Source: Pantoea sp. CCBC3-3-1
GTDB lineage: Bacteria > Pseudomonadota > Gammaproteobacteria > Enterobacterales > Enterobacteriaceae
DNA length: 29,467 bases
NCBI RefSeq assembly: GCF_007981265.1
Contig: NZ_CP034365.1
Location: forward strand, 1-29,467
Direction of reading: 5' to 3'
In this document: in pieces, positions 1 through 6,175 of the stretch
Layout of the letters: every line of letters starts with the position of its first letter
Position numbering within the stretch: the stretch's first letter is position 1
Notes under the pieces: generated by a model
Told to the model about the DNA's origin: nothing
The model's input: the letters and a program-made list of their open reading frames with translations, nothing else
Database searches by the model: none
Made by a program: the position numbers and the translations under genes

Positions 1-360
1 GCTTATGATGCACTTCGACAAAAATCAGCCAGGTTAGCTCTGATGTAGAGAACAGTGCTTACAACTACGGTGAAGAACTTGAAAGAGTATTGACGGAGCT
101 AAACGGCCTGGATGGAATTGTCTTTGAGGTGATAGGAAACTGGGTGTGGATAGATGGCGAAACGAAAAAAGCATAAAGAAGAACTAAAAACTTTAGGTTG
201 CAAATGGGCATCTAAAAAAACAGAAGTGGTTTTATCGTCTGAGGAACACAAATCAACAGGGAACCGCGCCGAACGCTCGATAGAAGAAATCCGCGAAATG
301 TACGGAACGGATGGAACCAGAAAGGCGAAAGGGCGTTACAGAGTTGAAAGCCACGCATAA
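1..360 (+). pseudogene. C-terminal part of plasmid J-domain (DnaJ-like) protein, broken by indels
   Basis: Three reading-frame segments together spell the conserved C-terminal domain of the small plasmid J-domain proteins: ELERVLTELNGLDGIVFEV and GNWVWIDGETKK (frame ending at 176), then HKEELKTLGCKWASKK and EEHKSTGNRAERSIEEIREM (frame 154-360). Joining needs one base removed at 34-35 (TT), one at 165-170 (A6), one at 214-220 (A7), and one added near 239. The corrected text then includes KQKWFYR followed by EEHKS, as the family expects. The N-terminal J domain is at the opposite edge of the window (29307-29467), and the two edges join in frame as NAAFD-L-LMMHFDKNQPG. The stretch 154-360 could be expressed alone as 68 residues, but its ATG lies inside the conserved domain and has no good ribosome site. 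It is either a decayed gene or sequence error. The family assignment is from memory of the motif. Confidence 0.7.
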
Positions 361-362
361 CT

Positions 363-387
363 AAAAAGGGGGCGAAAGCCCCCTTTA
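363..387 (+). terminator. Hairpin terminator after the J-domain gene
   Basis: A 9-bp stem AAAGGGGGC / GCCCCCTTT closes a GAAA tetraloop, three bases after the TAA at 358-360. The T-tract is short (TTTAAT), so termination may be partial. Confidence 0.65.
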
Positions 388-435
388 ATGGAGGATTGAT
401 GAATAACTTTAAAAAAAAATCATGAAGCCTTTTTT

Positions 436-795
436 ATGCGTGTTTGCGCCTTTTTGGGTGATAACTGGCGGATTGATAAAAGAGATACGGCTTGCGATGA
501 CAGGATCGTCATGTTAAATCCTGAATTAAGAGGTTATCAGATTGTCGCTCGCCTTGAAAAAAATAGGTTTAGCTTAGTAGGGTTTTGCAGGCGGGGAAAC
601 GTAACCAGTAGCAGTAGCTGCTGCACCGCATCACCCAGGAGAACGCCTTTTGATTTGGCTGAGTTCATCAAGCGAAGATTGATTTGTACGGCAGAGAAAC
701 AGTGTGATGAAATCTTAGCAACTGTAGAAAAGGCTGCATCTGATAAACAAGAAAGACTATTGCTATTGCATTTATTGTCTAAACCGTGGATGTAA
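436..795 (+). CDS. Hypothetical leading-region protein, probably starting at 399
   Basis: Unrecognised 119-residue protein (MRVCAFLGDNWRID...) with a Ser/Cys-rich stretch (SSSSCC) near the middle and a Lys/Glu-rich C-terminus. The ATG at 436 has no ribosome site. A strong GGAGG at 390-394 precedes an ATG at 399 (MNNFKK) whose frame stops at 425 after a run of nine A (411-419). Removing one A fuses the two into a protein of about 131 residues (MNNFKKNHEAFF, then MRVCAF). The true gene is therefore probably 399-795, with either an indel error or A-run slippage. It lies in the leading region, downstream of the J-gene terminator. No function can be given. Confidence 0.55.
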   Translation: MRVCAFLGDNWRIDKRDTACDDRIVMLNPELRGYQIVARLEKNRFSLVGFCRRGNVTSSSSCCTASPRRTPFDLAEFIKRRLICTAEKQCDEILATVEKAASDKQERLLLLHLLSKPWM

Positions 796-878
796 CGCCT
801 TACCAAAGCTATTACAACGTTATTTGCGGCATTAAGGCAAAAAAATTAACAGCAGACATAAAGGAACGGAGTAAAGGT

Positions 879-956
879 ATGTATGAGCTTAAAATAAATG
901 ATCTATCATTTGAGCAAATACTTAGGCTTGCAGGTTTATTAGCCACTTTTGATTAA
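879..956 (+). CDS. Possible 25-residue small protein
   Basis: A short open frame (MYELKINDLSFEQILRLAGL, then LATFD) follows a purine-rich GGAGTAAAGG at 868-877. It ends just before the inverted repeat at 963-989. The composition is amphipathic with no motif. Support is only the ribosome site and the tight position between neighbours, so it may be a leader peptide or not a gene. Confidence 0.35.
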   Translation: MYELKINDLSFEQILRLAGLLATFD

Positions 957-962
957 CATAAA

Positions 963-989
963 GGATAGTAACGCCTAGCGTTGCTATCC
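963..989. repeat. Inverted repeat before the 1002 gene
   Basis: GGATAGTAACGC and GCGTTGCTATCC are separated by CTA and pair at 11 of 12 positions. There is no T-tract. It sits 12 bases upstream of the ATG at 1002, so it could be an operator, or an RNA hairpin limiting access to the AGGA ribosome site at 992-995. Confidence 0.5.
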
Positions 990-1001
990 ATAGGAAATCA
1001 G

Positions 1002-1268
1002 ATGAAAGAAAATTTATCGGTCAGAAGAAACAGAGGAAACGTAACTTTTCGCATAACCCTATCTGAAGAGCCAGATGGGGTTTTTATGCATATTGAAAAG
1101 CTTATGAAAGTCAGATCTAACGAGCCTGGCAAAAAAACCACAAAACGTATTGTATATCAACATACGTTTGATGCTGCAAAAGTAGAAACGATGAAGCCAA
1201 TAATTGCTGATGATGAGATGTATGATTTTTGCTTAGAAACTCTGGAGAAAATCAAAGATGATCACTAA
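1002..1268 (+). CDS. Hypothetical protein, partner of the downstream XRE regulator
   Basis: 88-residue protein starting MKENLSVRRNRGNVTFRITL. A TTG at 981 would extend it, but the ATG at 1002 has AGGA seven bases upstream and is preferred. Its 3' end overlaps the next start by 11 bases (ATGATCAC at 1258), so translation of the pair is probably coupled. The pairing of a small protein with a small HTH protein resembles toxin-antitoxin or repressor/modulator layouts, but the sequence is not recognisable as a HigB/RelE-type toxin. Beta-strand-like N-terminus, acidic helical C-terminus. Function unknown. Confidence 0.7.
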   Translation: MKENLSVRRNRGNVTFRITLSEEPDGVFMHIEKLMKVRSNEPGKKTTKRIVYQHTFDAAKVETMKPIIADDEMYDFCLETLEKIKDDH

Positions 1269-1476
1269 ACCTACACCGGAGCAGGTCAAGAACGCCCGCA
1301 TAAAAGCTGGCCTCTCAATACAAGAAGCTGCCGATCGATTTGGTTTTACTTACACAGCTTGGCAAGCTAAAGAAACAACTGGTAAAACCTCGCGTGGCCT
1401 GGCTGCGGGTTCATATGAGTTATTACTTCTACTAGCCGGAGATCACCCGGATTATGAGTTAGTAAAAAGGAAATAA
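1258..1476 (+). CDS. Small XRE-like helix-turn-helix regulator
   Basis: 72 residues. The core VKNARIKAGLSIQEAADRFG followed by YTAWQAKE has the spacing of an XRE/Cro helix-turn-helix (helix 2 around SIQEAADRFG, recognition helix around YTAWQAKE). The C-terminus SYELLLLLAGDHPDYELV is typical of short phage- or plasmid-derived XRE proteins. It overlaps the preceding gene, and only five bases after its stop begins a promoter whose spacer contains a 16-bp palindrome (1489-1504). It is therefore the obvious candidate to bind that operator and the matching one at 29223, but this is inference from position. Confidence 0.75.
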   Translation: MITKPTPEQVKNARIKAGLSIQEAADRFGFTYTAWQAKETTGKTSRGLAAGSYELLLLLAGDHPDYELVKRK

Positions 1477-1481
1477 ATCTT

Positions 1482-1572
1482 TTGAATTACCATCAAATGA
1501 TGGTATACTAAAATCACTGGTTAGGAATGGTTCCTCTCCAGATTCCAGATGCCCAAACGGGCGGGAGTTAAT
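1482..1572 (+). promoter_or_regulatory. Promoter with palindromic operator and conserved leader (copy A)
   Basis: TTGAAT (1482-1487) and TATACT (1504-1509) are spaced by 16 bases. The spacer is nearly filled by the palindrome ACCATCA-AA-TGATGGT (1489-1504). The transcribed leader holds a GGAA/TTCC hairpin, ATTCCAGA, then GCCC-AAAC-GGGC followed by GGGAG as ribosome site, which sets the start of the next gene at 1573. Almost the same arrangement is found at 29216-29306. Confidence 0.75.
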
Positions 1573-1917
1573 ATGAACGTTTACGCTATTGAATTCAAAT
1601 CTGTTAATGCTCTGAAAGAAGTTATTACCTGCACCACTCACATCAACGCCGAAACTCTTTTCTTGGCTATCCACTCTTTTGAAGAACAAAACCGCGGCCT
1701 GGGCTATATCGTAACTTCTGTACGTGAAGAAAAAAAAGAAGAATTAAGTGCGCTTAAGTCACTTAAGGCAAACGTGCGCTTTTGGTTTAACGATTGTGGG
1801 TTAAGCACTGAAAAGGTAATCAATGAAGTTAATGCATGGTTTAACTTTGCATTTACCACGAAAGAACAAGAAGAAGCTAAAAGGGAGGTGATCGAGGAAC
1901 TTAAAAAACGCTGCTAG
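1573..1917 (+). CDS. Hypothetical leading-region protein under the repeated operator
   Basis: 114-residue protein (MNVYAIEFKSVNALKEVITC...). A GTG/ATG-like start further upstream would fall in the conserved leader; the ATG at 1573 follows GGGAG with correct spacing and matches the start position of the J gene behind the same leader. The N-terminal half reads as a small alpha/beta fold (FKSVNALKE, HINAETLFLAIHSF). The C-terminus is Lys/Glu-rich and helical (KEQEEAKREVIEELKKR). No family recognised. Its position in the leading region, with a regulated promoter, fits an establishment-phase protein, but that is only inference. Confidence 0.75.
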   Translation: MNVYAIEFKSVNALKEVITCTTHINAETLFLAIHSFEEQNRGLGYIVTSVREEKKEELSALKSLKANVRFWFNDCGLSTEKVINEVNAWFNFAFTTKEQEEAKREVIEELKKRC

Positions 1918-1930
1918 TTAATATTTAGGA

Positions 1931-1962
1931 GGGTATCAGGCTGTTGGAGCAGCCTGATACCC
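1931..1962. repeat. Strong 13-bp hairpin between two small genes
   Basis: GGGTATCAGGCTG and CAGCCTGATACCC form a perfect 13-bp stem around TTGGAG. It follows the stop at 1917 by 13 bases. The bases after it (GGACACTAATTTTCG) give only a poor T-tract, so it may be a weak terminator, an mRNA-stabilising hairpin or a protein site. Confidence 0.65.
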
Positions 1963-1992
1963 GGACACTAATTTTCGTTGGAGGAAAATTTC

Positions 1993-2142
1993 ATGTCGGA
2001 ACGTATGCTATCAGCTATAGCGGCAGTTGAAAAGGGAGCAAGCCCTGTCTTCCCTGTCATGCCGTTCGCGATGTTCCCTGAGTTTATGACGCTGTTAAGA
2101 CTGGCTCTGGAAAAGAGAAAAACGGAATCGTTTGAAAATTAA
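1993..2142 (+). CDS. Small hypothetical protein, 49 residues
   Basis: Open frame starting MSERMLSAIAAVEKGASPVF behind a strong GGAGG at 1980-1984. The centre is rich in Pro, Phe and Met (FPVMPFAMFPEFM), followed by a basic tail (EKRKTESFEN). It lies between the hairpin at 1931-1962 and the next gene, 15 bases from its start, which suggests a shared transcript. No family recognised. Confidence 0.6.
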   Translation: MSERMLSAIAAVEKGASPVFPVMPFAMFPEFMTLLRLALEKRKTESFEN

Positions 2143-2157
2143 AACAGCGGAGGTTTT

Positions 2158-2415
2158 ATGACCAAGAAGGAATTTTTATCTTTCATCAGCCAGCAAAAAA
2201 GTACAGGAGCAGTAAGGTTTTCTTTAGGTTTCGGAACTAGTGGAGAAATCATTCTTTACTGGACTAACGAAGAGGGGTTCAGAGTATGGCGGGTTTTATC
2301 CGGTAATAGAGGCAGTAAACCTAGCCAAGCTAATAAAGGCCGGATGTCTAAATTACGGCGCTGGTTGCAGGATGCCCGTGAGGGCATGGAAGGCGACAAT
2401 CAGCCCGGCAAGTAG
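2158..2415 (+). CDS. Hypothetical protein preceding oriT
   Basis: 85-residue protein (MTKKEFLSFISQQKSTGAVR...) with CGGAGG seven bases before the ATG. The N-terminal half looks like a small beta-rich domain (VRFSLGFGTSGEIILYWTNE); the C-terminal half is basic (KGRMSKLRRWLQDARE), which could bind nucleic acid. It is the last gene of the leading region and is followed by a terminator at 2441. Another frame is open over 2240-2425 but lacks a ribosome site. Function unknown. Confidence 0.6.
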   Translation: MTKKEFLSFISQQKSTGAVRFSLGFGTSGEIILYWTNEEGFRVWRVLSGNRGSKPSQANKGRMSKLRRWLQDAREGMEGDNQPGK

Positions 2416-2440
2416 ATCACTGTAGTCAATTCGCCGAAGC

Positions 2441-2466
2441 CCTCCCGTTTTACGGGAGGTGCTTTT
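2441..2466 (+). terminator. Terminator between the leading region and oriT
   Basis: Stem CCTCCCGT / ACGGGAGG with a TTT loop, followed by TGCTTTT. It would end leading-region transcripts before oriT. Confidence 0.65.
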
Positions 2467-2652
2467 CCTCATGTAGCACAGCACAGCGCTTGCGCCCCCT
2501 GCCAGACCCGTTCGCGAAGCGAACACCCCCGCACAGGTTCTATAGCAACTCATATGCTAACGGTCGAAGACTAGCAATCTTTCAGCTACAAATTCCCTCA
2601 GCTTTTGCATTTCCCTCCATCCTGAAGCACAATTTCAGTAGCGGTGGATTGC

Positions 2653-2745
2653 ACTGCGATGCAGGATAGGGCAAACGCCGCAAAATGACGTCATTCGACG
2701 TTATTTTGCGGCGTTTGCCCGGTGACCTACAGTCGGTTCTTGTTG
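2653..2745. other. oriT: Origin of transfer (oriT, copy 1) with predicted nic site
   Basis: A perfect 17-bp inverted repeat (2669-2685 and 2704-2720, GGGCAAACGCCGCAAAA type) lies next to GCAGGATA (2661-2668), whose complement TATCCTGC matches the nic consensus of MOBP relaxases such as RP4 (YATCCTG/Y). The nick is predicted on the minus strand between 2662 and 2661, so bases below 2661 would enter the recipient first. A near-copy in reverse orientation lies at 26810-26901. The upstream stretch 2467-2652 holds no gene; it contains a GTTCGC-GAA-GCGAAC hairpin (2509-2523). A GTG at 2722 inside oriT opens the taxA frame but is not the likely start. Confidence 0.85.
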
Positions 2746-2754
2746 GGAGTTTTT

Positions 2755-3300
2755 ATGAAAAAAGTTCAGTTTAGAATTGAAGATGAAGATCATGATTATT
2801 TGTTAGTTTGCCTTAAAAGCATTTACCCTGACGAACCAAGTTTGACAGTTGCAAAAGGCATGAAGTTATTGGCTAGTGCTTTATTAAAGAGCAAGGATAA
2901 AAATATAGAAGAAAACAATAATATTCATAATGAAGATTTTATCAAAACTACGCTTTATTTAACAGCGAGGCAAAGAGATAAAATAGAAAAAGCTGCGATG
3001 CGTCATGGCTGGACATTATCTAGAGAGTGTCGATTTAGAATACAAACGACACTTGATAACAACCTTGATTTTTATGATCAAGAGTTATTGATGTTGAACA
3101 GGTGTCGGAACACTATTGATAAGATAGGAAGGAATTTTCACTACATTATTGTAAGTAATCAATCAATGTTGATTGAAAAAGATGACTTCTATCAGGACGC
3201 ACAACGGCTCACGTTTGAAATGAGAAATCTAAAAGAGCAGTTTGAAAACTATATTGCATTATGTAAAGGCCGAACAGTTTCAAATAAAGTTGAGGTTTAG
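2755..3300 (+). CDS. taxA: TaxA-like relaxosome accessory protein
   Basis: 181 residues from the ATG at 2755, chosen because TTGGGAG lies six bases upstream and the possible GTG at 2722 is inside oriT. The N-terminus KKVQFRIEDEDHDYLLVCL and a second segment TLYLTARQRDKIEKAAMRHG followed by SRECRFRIQTTL read like ribbon-helix-helix or MobC-type oriT-binding segments. The remainder is helical. By position (directly after oriT, two bases before the relaxase gene) and by R6K gene order this is TaxA, which helps TaxC recognise and nick oriT. It may also repress its own transcription, since the promoter must overlap oriT. Confidence 0.8.
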   Translation: MKKVQFRIEDEDHDYLLVCLKSIYPDEPSLTVAKGMKLLASALLKSKDKNIEENNNIHNEDFIKTTLYLTARQRDKIEKAAMRHGWTLSRECRFRIQTTLDNNLDFYDQELLMLNRCRNTIDKIGRNFHYIIVSNQSMLIEKDDFYQDAQRLTFEMRNLKEQFENYIALCKGRTVSNKVEV

Positions 3301-3302
3301 TT

Positions 3303-4460
3303 ATGGGCGTTTTTGTAGAAAAAGAATATAGAGTAAAACGCAAGTCTTCGGAAAACGGTCGAAAGTCTGCTTTTGCTCATAAAGTTAAAAATGGCGGTGA
3401 GAACTATACAAAAAATGTAAAGGAAAGAATTAACCGAAAAGGAGCAAGCAAAGAAGTCGTTGTGAAAATTTCTGGCGGCGCAGTGACACGGCAGGGCATT
3501 AAAAATAGCATCGATTACATGAGCAGAGATTCACAACTTTCTGTAATGAACGAGAGCGGGCAGGTTTGGCAGGGAGAAGAGATAAAAGAAGCTAAAGAAC
3601 ATATGGTAGACGCTGCAAACGACGCACAGCACGTACACGACGACAAAGGGAAGGAAAACAAAAAGATTACTCAGAACATCGTTTTTTCTCCACCTGTTTC
3701 AGCGAAAGTTAAGCCGGAAGATTTGCTTGATTCTGTAAGAAAAACTCTCAATAAAAAGTATCCTAACAATCGCTTTGTCTTAGGCTATCACGAAGACAAA
3801 AAAGACCATCCGCATGTGCATGTTGTTTTTCGTATCAAAGATACGGATGGTAAAAGAACCGACATTAAGAAGAAAGACCTGAGAGAGATAAGGACGGGAT
3901 TTTGCAATGAACTCCGCCTGAAGGGTTATGATGTAAAAGCTACACATAAACAAACGCAAGGCTTAAATCAGTCGATTAAAGATGCTCATGCCTCAGCTCC
4001 CAAGCGACAAAAAGGCGTTTATGAAGTTGTTGATGTTGGCTATGACCATTATCAGCATGATAAGAGCAAGCCAAAACAACATTATTTAAAGCTCAGAACG
4101 CTTAACAAAGGTGTAGAAAAAACCTATTGGGGCGCTGATTTTGGAGACTTAGTGCAGCGCGAAAACGTTAAGAACGGAGATCTGGTAAAGCTAAAAAAAC
4201 TAGGTCAAAAGGAAGTCATGATACCCGCCCTGGACAAGAACGGCGTTCAGCAAGGTTGGAAAACCGCTCATCGTAATGAGTGGCAGTTACAGAATTTAGG
4301 AGTCAAAGGTATTGACAGAAATTTATCTGGAGATAAGCGCGTTAAGCTTGATGGGGCTTCCATGCTTCAAAAGCAGCAACAGCAAATGAAGCACTTCAAC
4401 AAGGTCAAAACCGCTATGTTGCAGAACCAGCAAAAAATCAAAGTAGGCATTAAGTTTTAA
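3303..4460 (+). CDS. taxC: TaxC relaxase (MOBP family)
   Basis: 385 residues. Motif I is IKNSIDYMSRD with candidate nucleophile Tyr72. Motif III is HEDKKDHPHVHVVF (residues 163-176), giving the HExDxxxHxHxH metal site with His169, His171 and His173. This is the classic arrangement of the MOBP relaxases that cut TATCCTG-type nic sites, matching oriT next door. The protein would nick the minus strand at 2661/2662, stay bound to the 5' end, and be piloted by TaxB into the PilX channel. The C-terminal third (after about residue 215) is basic and Gln-rich, without a recognised helicase or primase domain, as is usual for small MOBP relaxases. The gene starts two bases after the taxA stop. Confidence 0.9.
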   Translation: MGVFVEKEYRVKRKSSENGRKSAFAHKVKNGGENYTKNVKERINRKGASKEVVVKISGGAVTRQGIKNSIDYMSRDSQLSVMNESGQVWQGEEIKEAKEHMVDAANDAQHVHDDKGKENKKITQNIVFSPPVSAKVKPEDLLDSVRKTLNKKYPNNRFVLGYHEDKKDHPHVHVVFRIKDTDGKRTDIKKKDLREIRTGFCNELRLKGYDVKATHKQTQGLNQSIKDAHASAPKRQKGVYEVVDVGYDHYQHDKSKPKQHYLKLRTLNKGVEKTYWGADFGDLVQRENVKNGDLVKLKKLGQKEVMIPALDKNGVQQGWKTAHRNEWQLQNLGVKGIDRNLSGDKRVKLDGASMLQKQQQQMKHFNKVKTAMLQNQQKIKVGIKF

Positions 4461-4818
4461 TGCATGGCATTAACTTTCTAAGCGACTGATTGTAAGTGTT
4501 TTGTAAGTTTTCACTGGTCTTAATGTTGCAAAAAACATGAAGACCATAAAATTTTGGATAAGTTATCTACACAAGCAATCCTTATCGATCTATTGATCTA
4601 CCTTAAGTCTATTTTAAAGTGATACATGCTAGTTTTGGTGTAATTACTAGCACAAATGAATCGTTGTATGAAGGTATTGCGATCTAAAGATCTGGTCTAA
4701 CATTTGAAAACAGCACATGTAGCTGTTAAAGTTTCCCGCAGACGAAAACTTGTTCTCTTTAGATTTTTAAATACTTCGGGGTTATCCGAGTCGAGAGAGC
4801 GTCTGAAAGGAAAAATCT
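4461..4818. promoter_or_regulatory. Regulatory gap between taxC and actX; possible distal origin
   Basis: No gene in 358 bases. Visible elements are TTATCTACA (4563-4571, one base from the DnaA-box consensus), an inverted repeat TGCTAGT/ACTAGCA (4628-4634 and 4646-4652), the palindrome GATCT-AA-AGATC (4681-4692, identical to one beside the iterons at 28521-28532), and TGTAGCTGTTAAAG (4719-4732, resembling part of the JUMPstart leader element used by RfaH). The promoter of the actX-pilX operon must be here. R6K has a second, distal origin (alpha) away from gamma; this gap could hold its counterpart, with low confidence. Confidence 0.4.
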
Positions 4819-5310
4819 ATGAAATGGTATGTTTTGCAGTTCACCACGACAAGATTTGCAGCCGTTTTTAAACATCTCGAACGGCTTAACTTCTCCTACT
4901 ATTGCCCTATGGCTACTGAAAAGTATCGCCGTCCTGATAAGCAACTGTCATATCGTGAAAGATTAACTCCGCTTTTTCCTGGCTACCTCTTTATCCAGGC
5001 TGATTTTGATGAAGTGCATACAACTTCTATCACTGGTCTTCCACATATACAGCGCTTTATCGCATTTGGTGGCGAACCCTTAGCGGTTCCCGATGATGAG
5101 ATCTGCAACGTACAGAAAGGAGAGCGTAACCAACTCGCTTCTGATGAAAATCCTCGTTTAGTGGAAATTATGCTGATGAGCGAGCCACGTATGCGCAGCA
5201 TTGCAATGCTCAACTACATCACGGAAAAAAGCCTATCCCACAAAATGAAACGGAAGAAAAATGACTGTCACAAAGAGAAAATCTGCAACAAAGCGCAAGC
5301 CGCAACGTAA
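4819..5310 (+). CDS. actX: ActX, RfaH/NusG-type transcription elongation factor
   Basis: 163 residues, RBS GAAAGGA. The N-terminus MKWYVLQFTTTRFAAVFKHL, the segment LTPLFPGYLFIQADFD (about 49-64) and IQRFIAFGGEPLAVPDDEI form a NusG N-terminal domain close to RfaH, including the PLFPxYLF signature. At 120-142, MSEPRMRSIAMLNYITEKSL lines up with the last strands of the RfaH KOW domain, but the preceding GDKV-ITEG-F-G part of KOW is missing: only about ten residues (NPRLVEIMLM) link the domains. A basic tail (KMKRKKNDCHKEK) follows. ActX is known from R6K-type plasmids and should act on RNA polymerase at the start of the tra operon. The 3' end overlaps the next gene by 50 bases. Confidence 0.85.
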   Translation: MKWYVLQFTTTRFAAVFKHLERLNFSYYCPMATEKYRRPDKQLSYRERLTPLFPGYLFIQADFDEVHTTSITGLPHIQRFIAFGGEPLAVPDDEICNVQKGERNQLASDENPRLVEIMLMSEPRMRSIAMLNYITEKSLSHKMKRKKNDCHKEKICNKAQAAT

Positions 5311-5488
5311 TACACTTTACCTTCCAACCGAAGTAAGAGATGAAGTTGAAAAAATATCTGTTGAGGTGAGTTATCGAAGGGGAAAGCGGATTTCTGATTC
5401 TGGTTTCGTGCAGTATCTCATCAAGACATATTCTCAACAGGCAATACAAGAACTCATTCAGGGAGCCGACACAGGCGACGACGAATGA
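5261..5488 (+). CDS. Small RHH-like protein between actX and pilX1
   Basis: 75 residues. The basic N-terminus (TKRKSATKRKPQR) is followed by NTLYLPTEVRDEVEKISVEV and ISDSGFVQYLIKTYSQQAI, which has the strand-helix-helix pattern of a ribbon-helix-helix DNA-binding domain. The acidic tail (GADTGDDE) is unlike the rest. The gene begins inside actX (50-base overlap, GGAAG five bases before the ATG), so the two are probably translated together. A role as autoregulator of the tra operon is plausible but is inferred only from fold and position. Confidence 0.65.
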   Translation: MTVTKRKSATKRKPQRNTLYLPTEVRDEVEKISVEVSYRRGKRISDSGFVQYLIKTYSQQAIQELIQGADTGDDE

Positions 5489-5533
5489 GTTTTTTCTTTT
5501 CTCATAACCGGGCTGATCCTGCCGGGAGATAAA

Positions 5534-6175
5534 ATGCTATCCACATCAGCTTTTATTGCGCTTGCTATGCAATGTGCGGCCAGCGTTCACCCTGATACGG
5601 CGTATGAGGTTGCTAGGGTTGAATCTGGTTTTAACCCATATGCTATTGCTGAAATCATTCCAAAAAATAAACGGAAGAAAGGCGATAGCGGTGTTATTTC
5701 ATATTTCCCTAAAACAATGAAGGAGGCGTTGAGTACTGTAGAGAAAATTGAATCAAAAAATAGAAGATATTCAGTAGGCTTAATGCAGATAACCAGTACT
5801 AACTTTTCTCAATACGGTATGACGGCTGAGAAGCTATTCAACCCATGCAACAATTTATCAGTTTTCGAGAAAATAATAACGGATTGCTATACGAGGGGAG
5901 GGAATCTAGTTAATGGCTTGAGTTGCTATTATTCCGGCAGTTTTTCCACTGGAAAGAAACCTGAATCAAGCTTTGGTAATACCAGCTATAACCAACGCAT
6001 TGGATATAACCAGCCAGCCGCTAAAAAAGTATGGGCTGTGCCATCTGTAAAAGAAGATATAAAGAAGGAAAAAGCATCACAGAAAATCTATACAAGCGAA
6101 AAAACAATTTATCCTCAATACGCCATGCGTGGCACTGTCCTAGATGAAAAGGAAACTATCAATGCTGAAAATTAA
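5534..6175 (+). CDS. pilX1: PilX1, VirB1-like lytic transglycosylase
   Basis: 213 residues. The SLT fold is shown by the catalytic motif ARVESGFNPYAI (candidate Glu30), the GLMQIT motif (82-87), and SCYYSG (130-135) matching the usual ALxxYNxG-type motif. It would open peptidoglycan locally for channel assembly. A hydrophobic N-terminus (STSAFIALAMQCAAS) may act as an export signal. The ribosome site is GGGAGA. Residues after about 165 are Lys-rich and not part of the enzyme domain. First gene of the pilX set; its end overlaps pilX2. Confidence 0.9.
   Translation: MLSTSAFIALAMQCAASVHPDTAYEVARVESGFNPYAIAEIIPKNKRKKGDSGVISYFPKTMKEALSTVEKIESKNRRYSVGLMQITSTNFSQYGMTAEKLFNPCNNLSVFEKIITDCYTRGGNLVNGLSCYYSGSFSTGKKPESSFGNTSYNQRIGYNQPAAKKVWAVPSVKEDIKKEKASQKIYTSEKTIYPQYAMRGTVLDEKETINAEN

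Noticed and set aside
1459..1689. Minus-strand open frame over the operator module
   Set aside because: Antisense to the promoter, leader and gene at 1573, without a ribosome site or recognisable protein.
2240..2425. 61-residue open frame overlapping the 2158 gene
   Set aside because: It has no ribosome site, whereas the 2158 frame has CGGAGG; taken as a shadow frame.
2722..2754. GTG start for taxA
   Set aside because: It would translate part of the conserved oriT block; GGGAG is well placed for the ATG at 2755.
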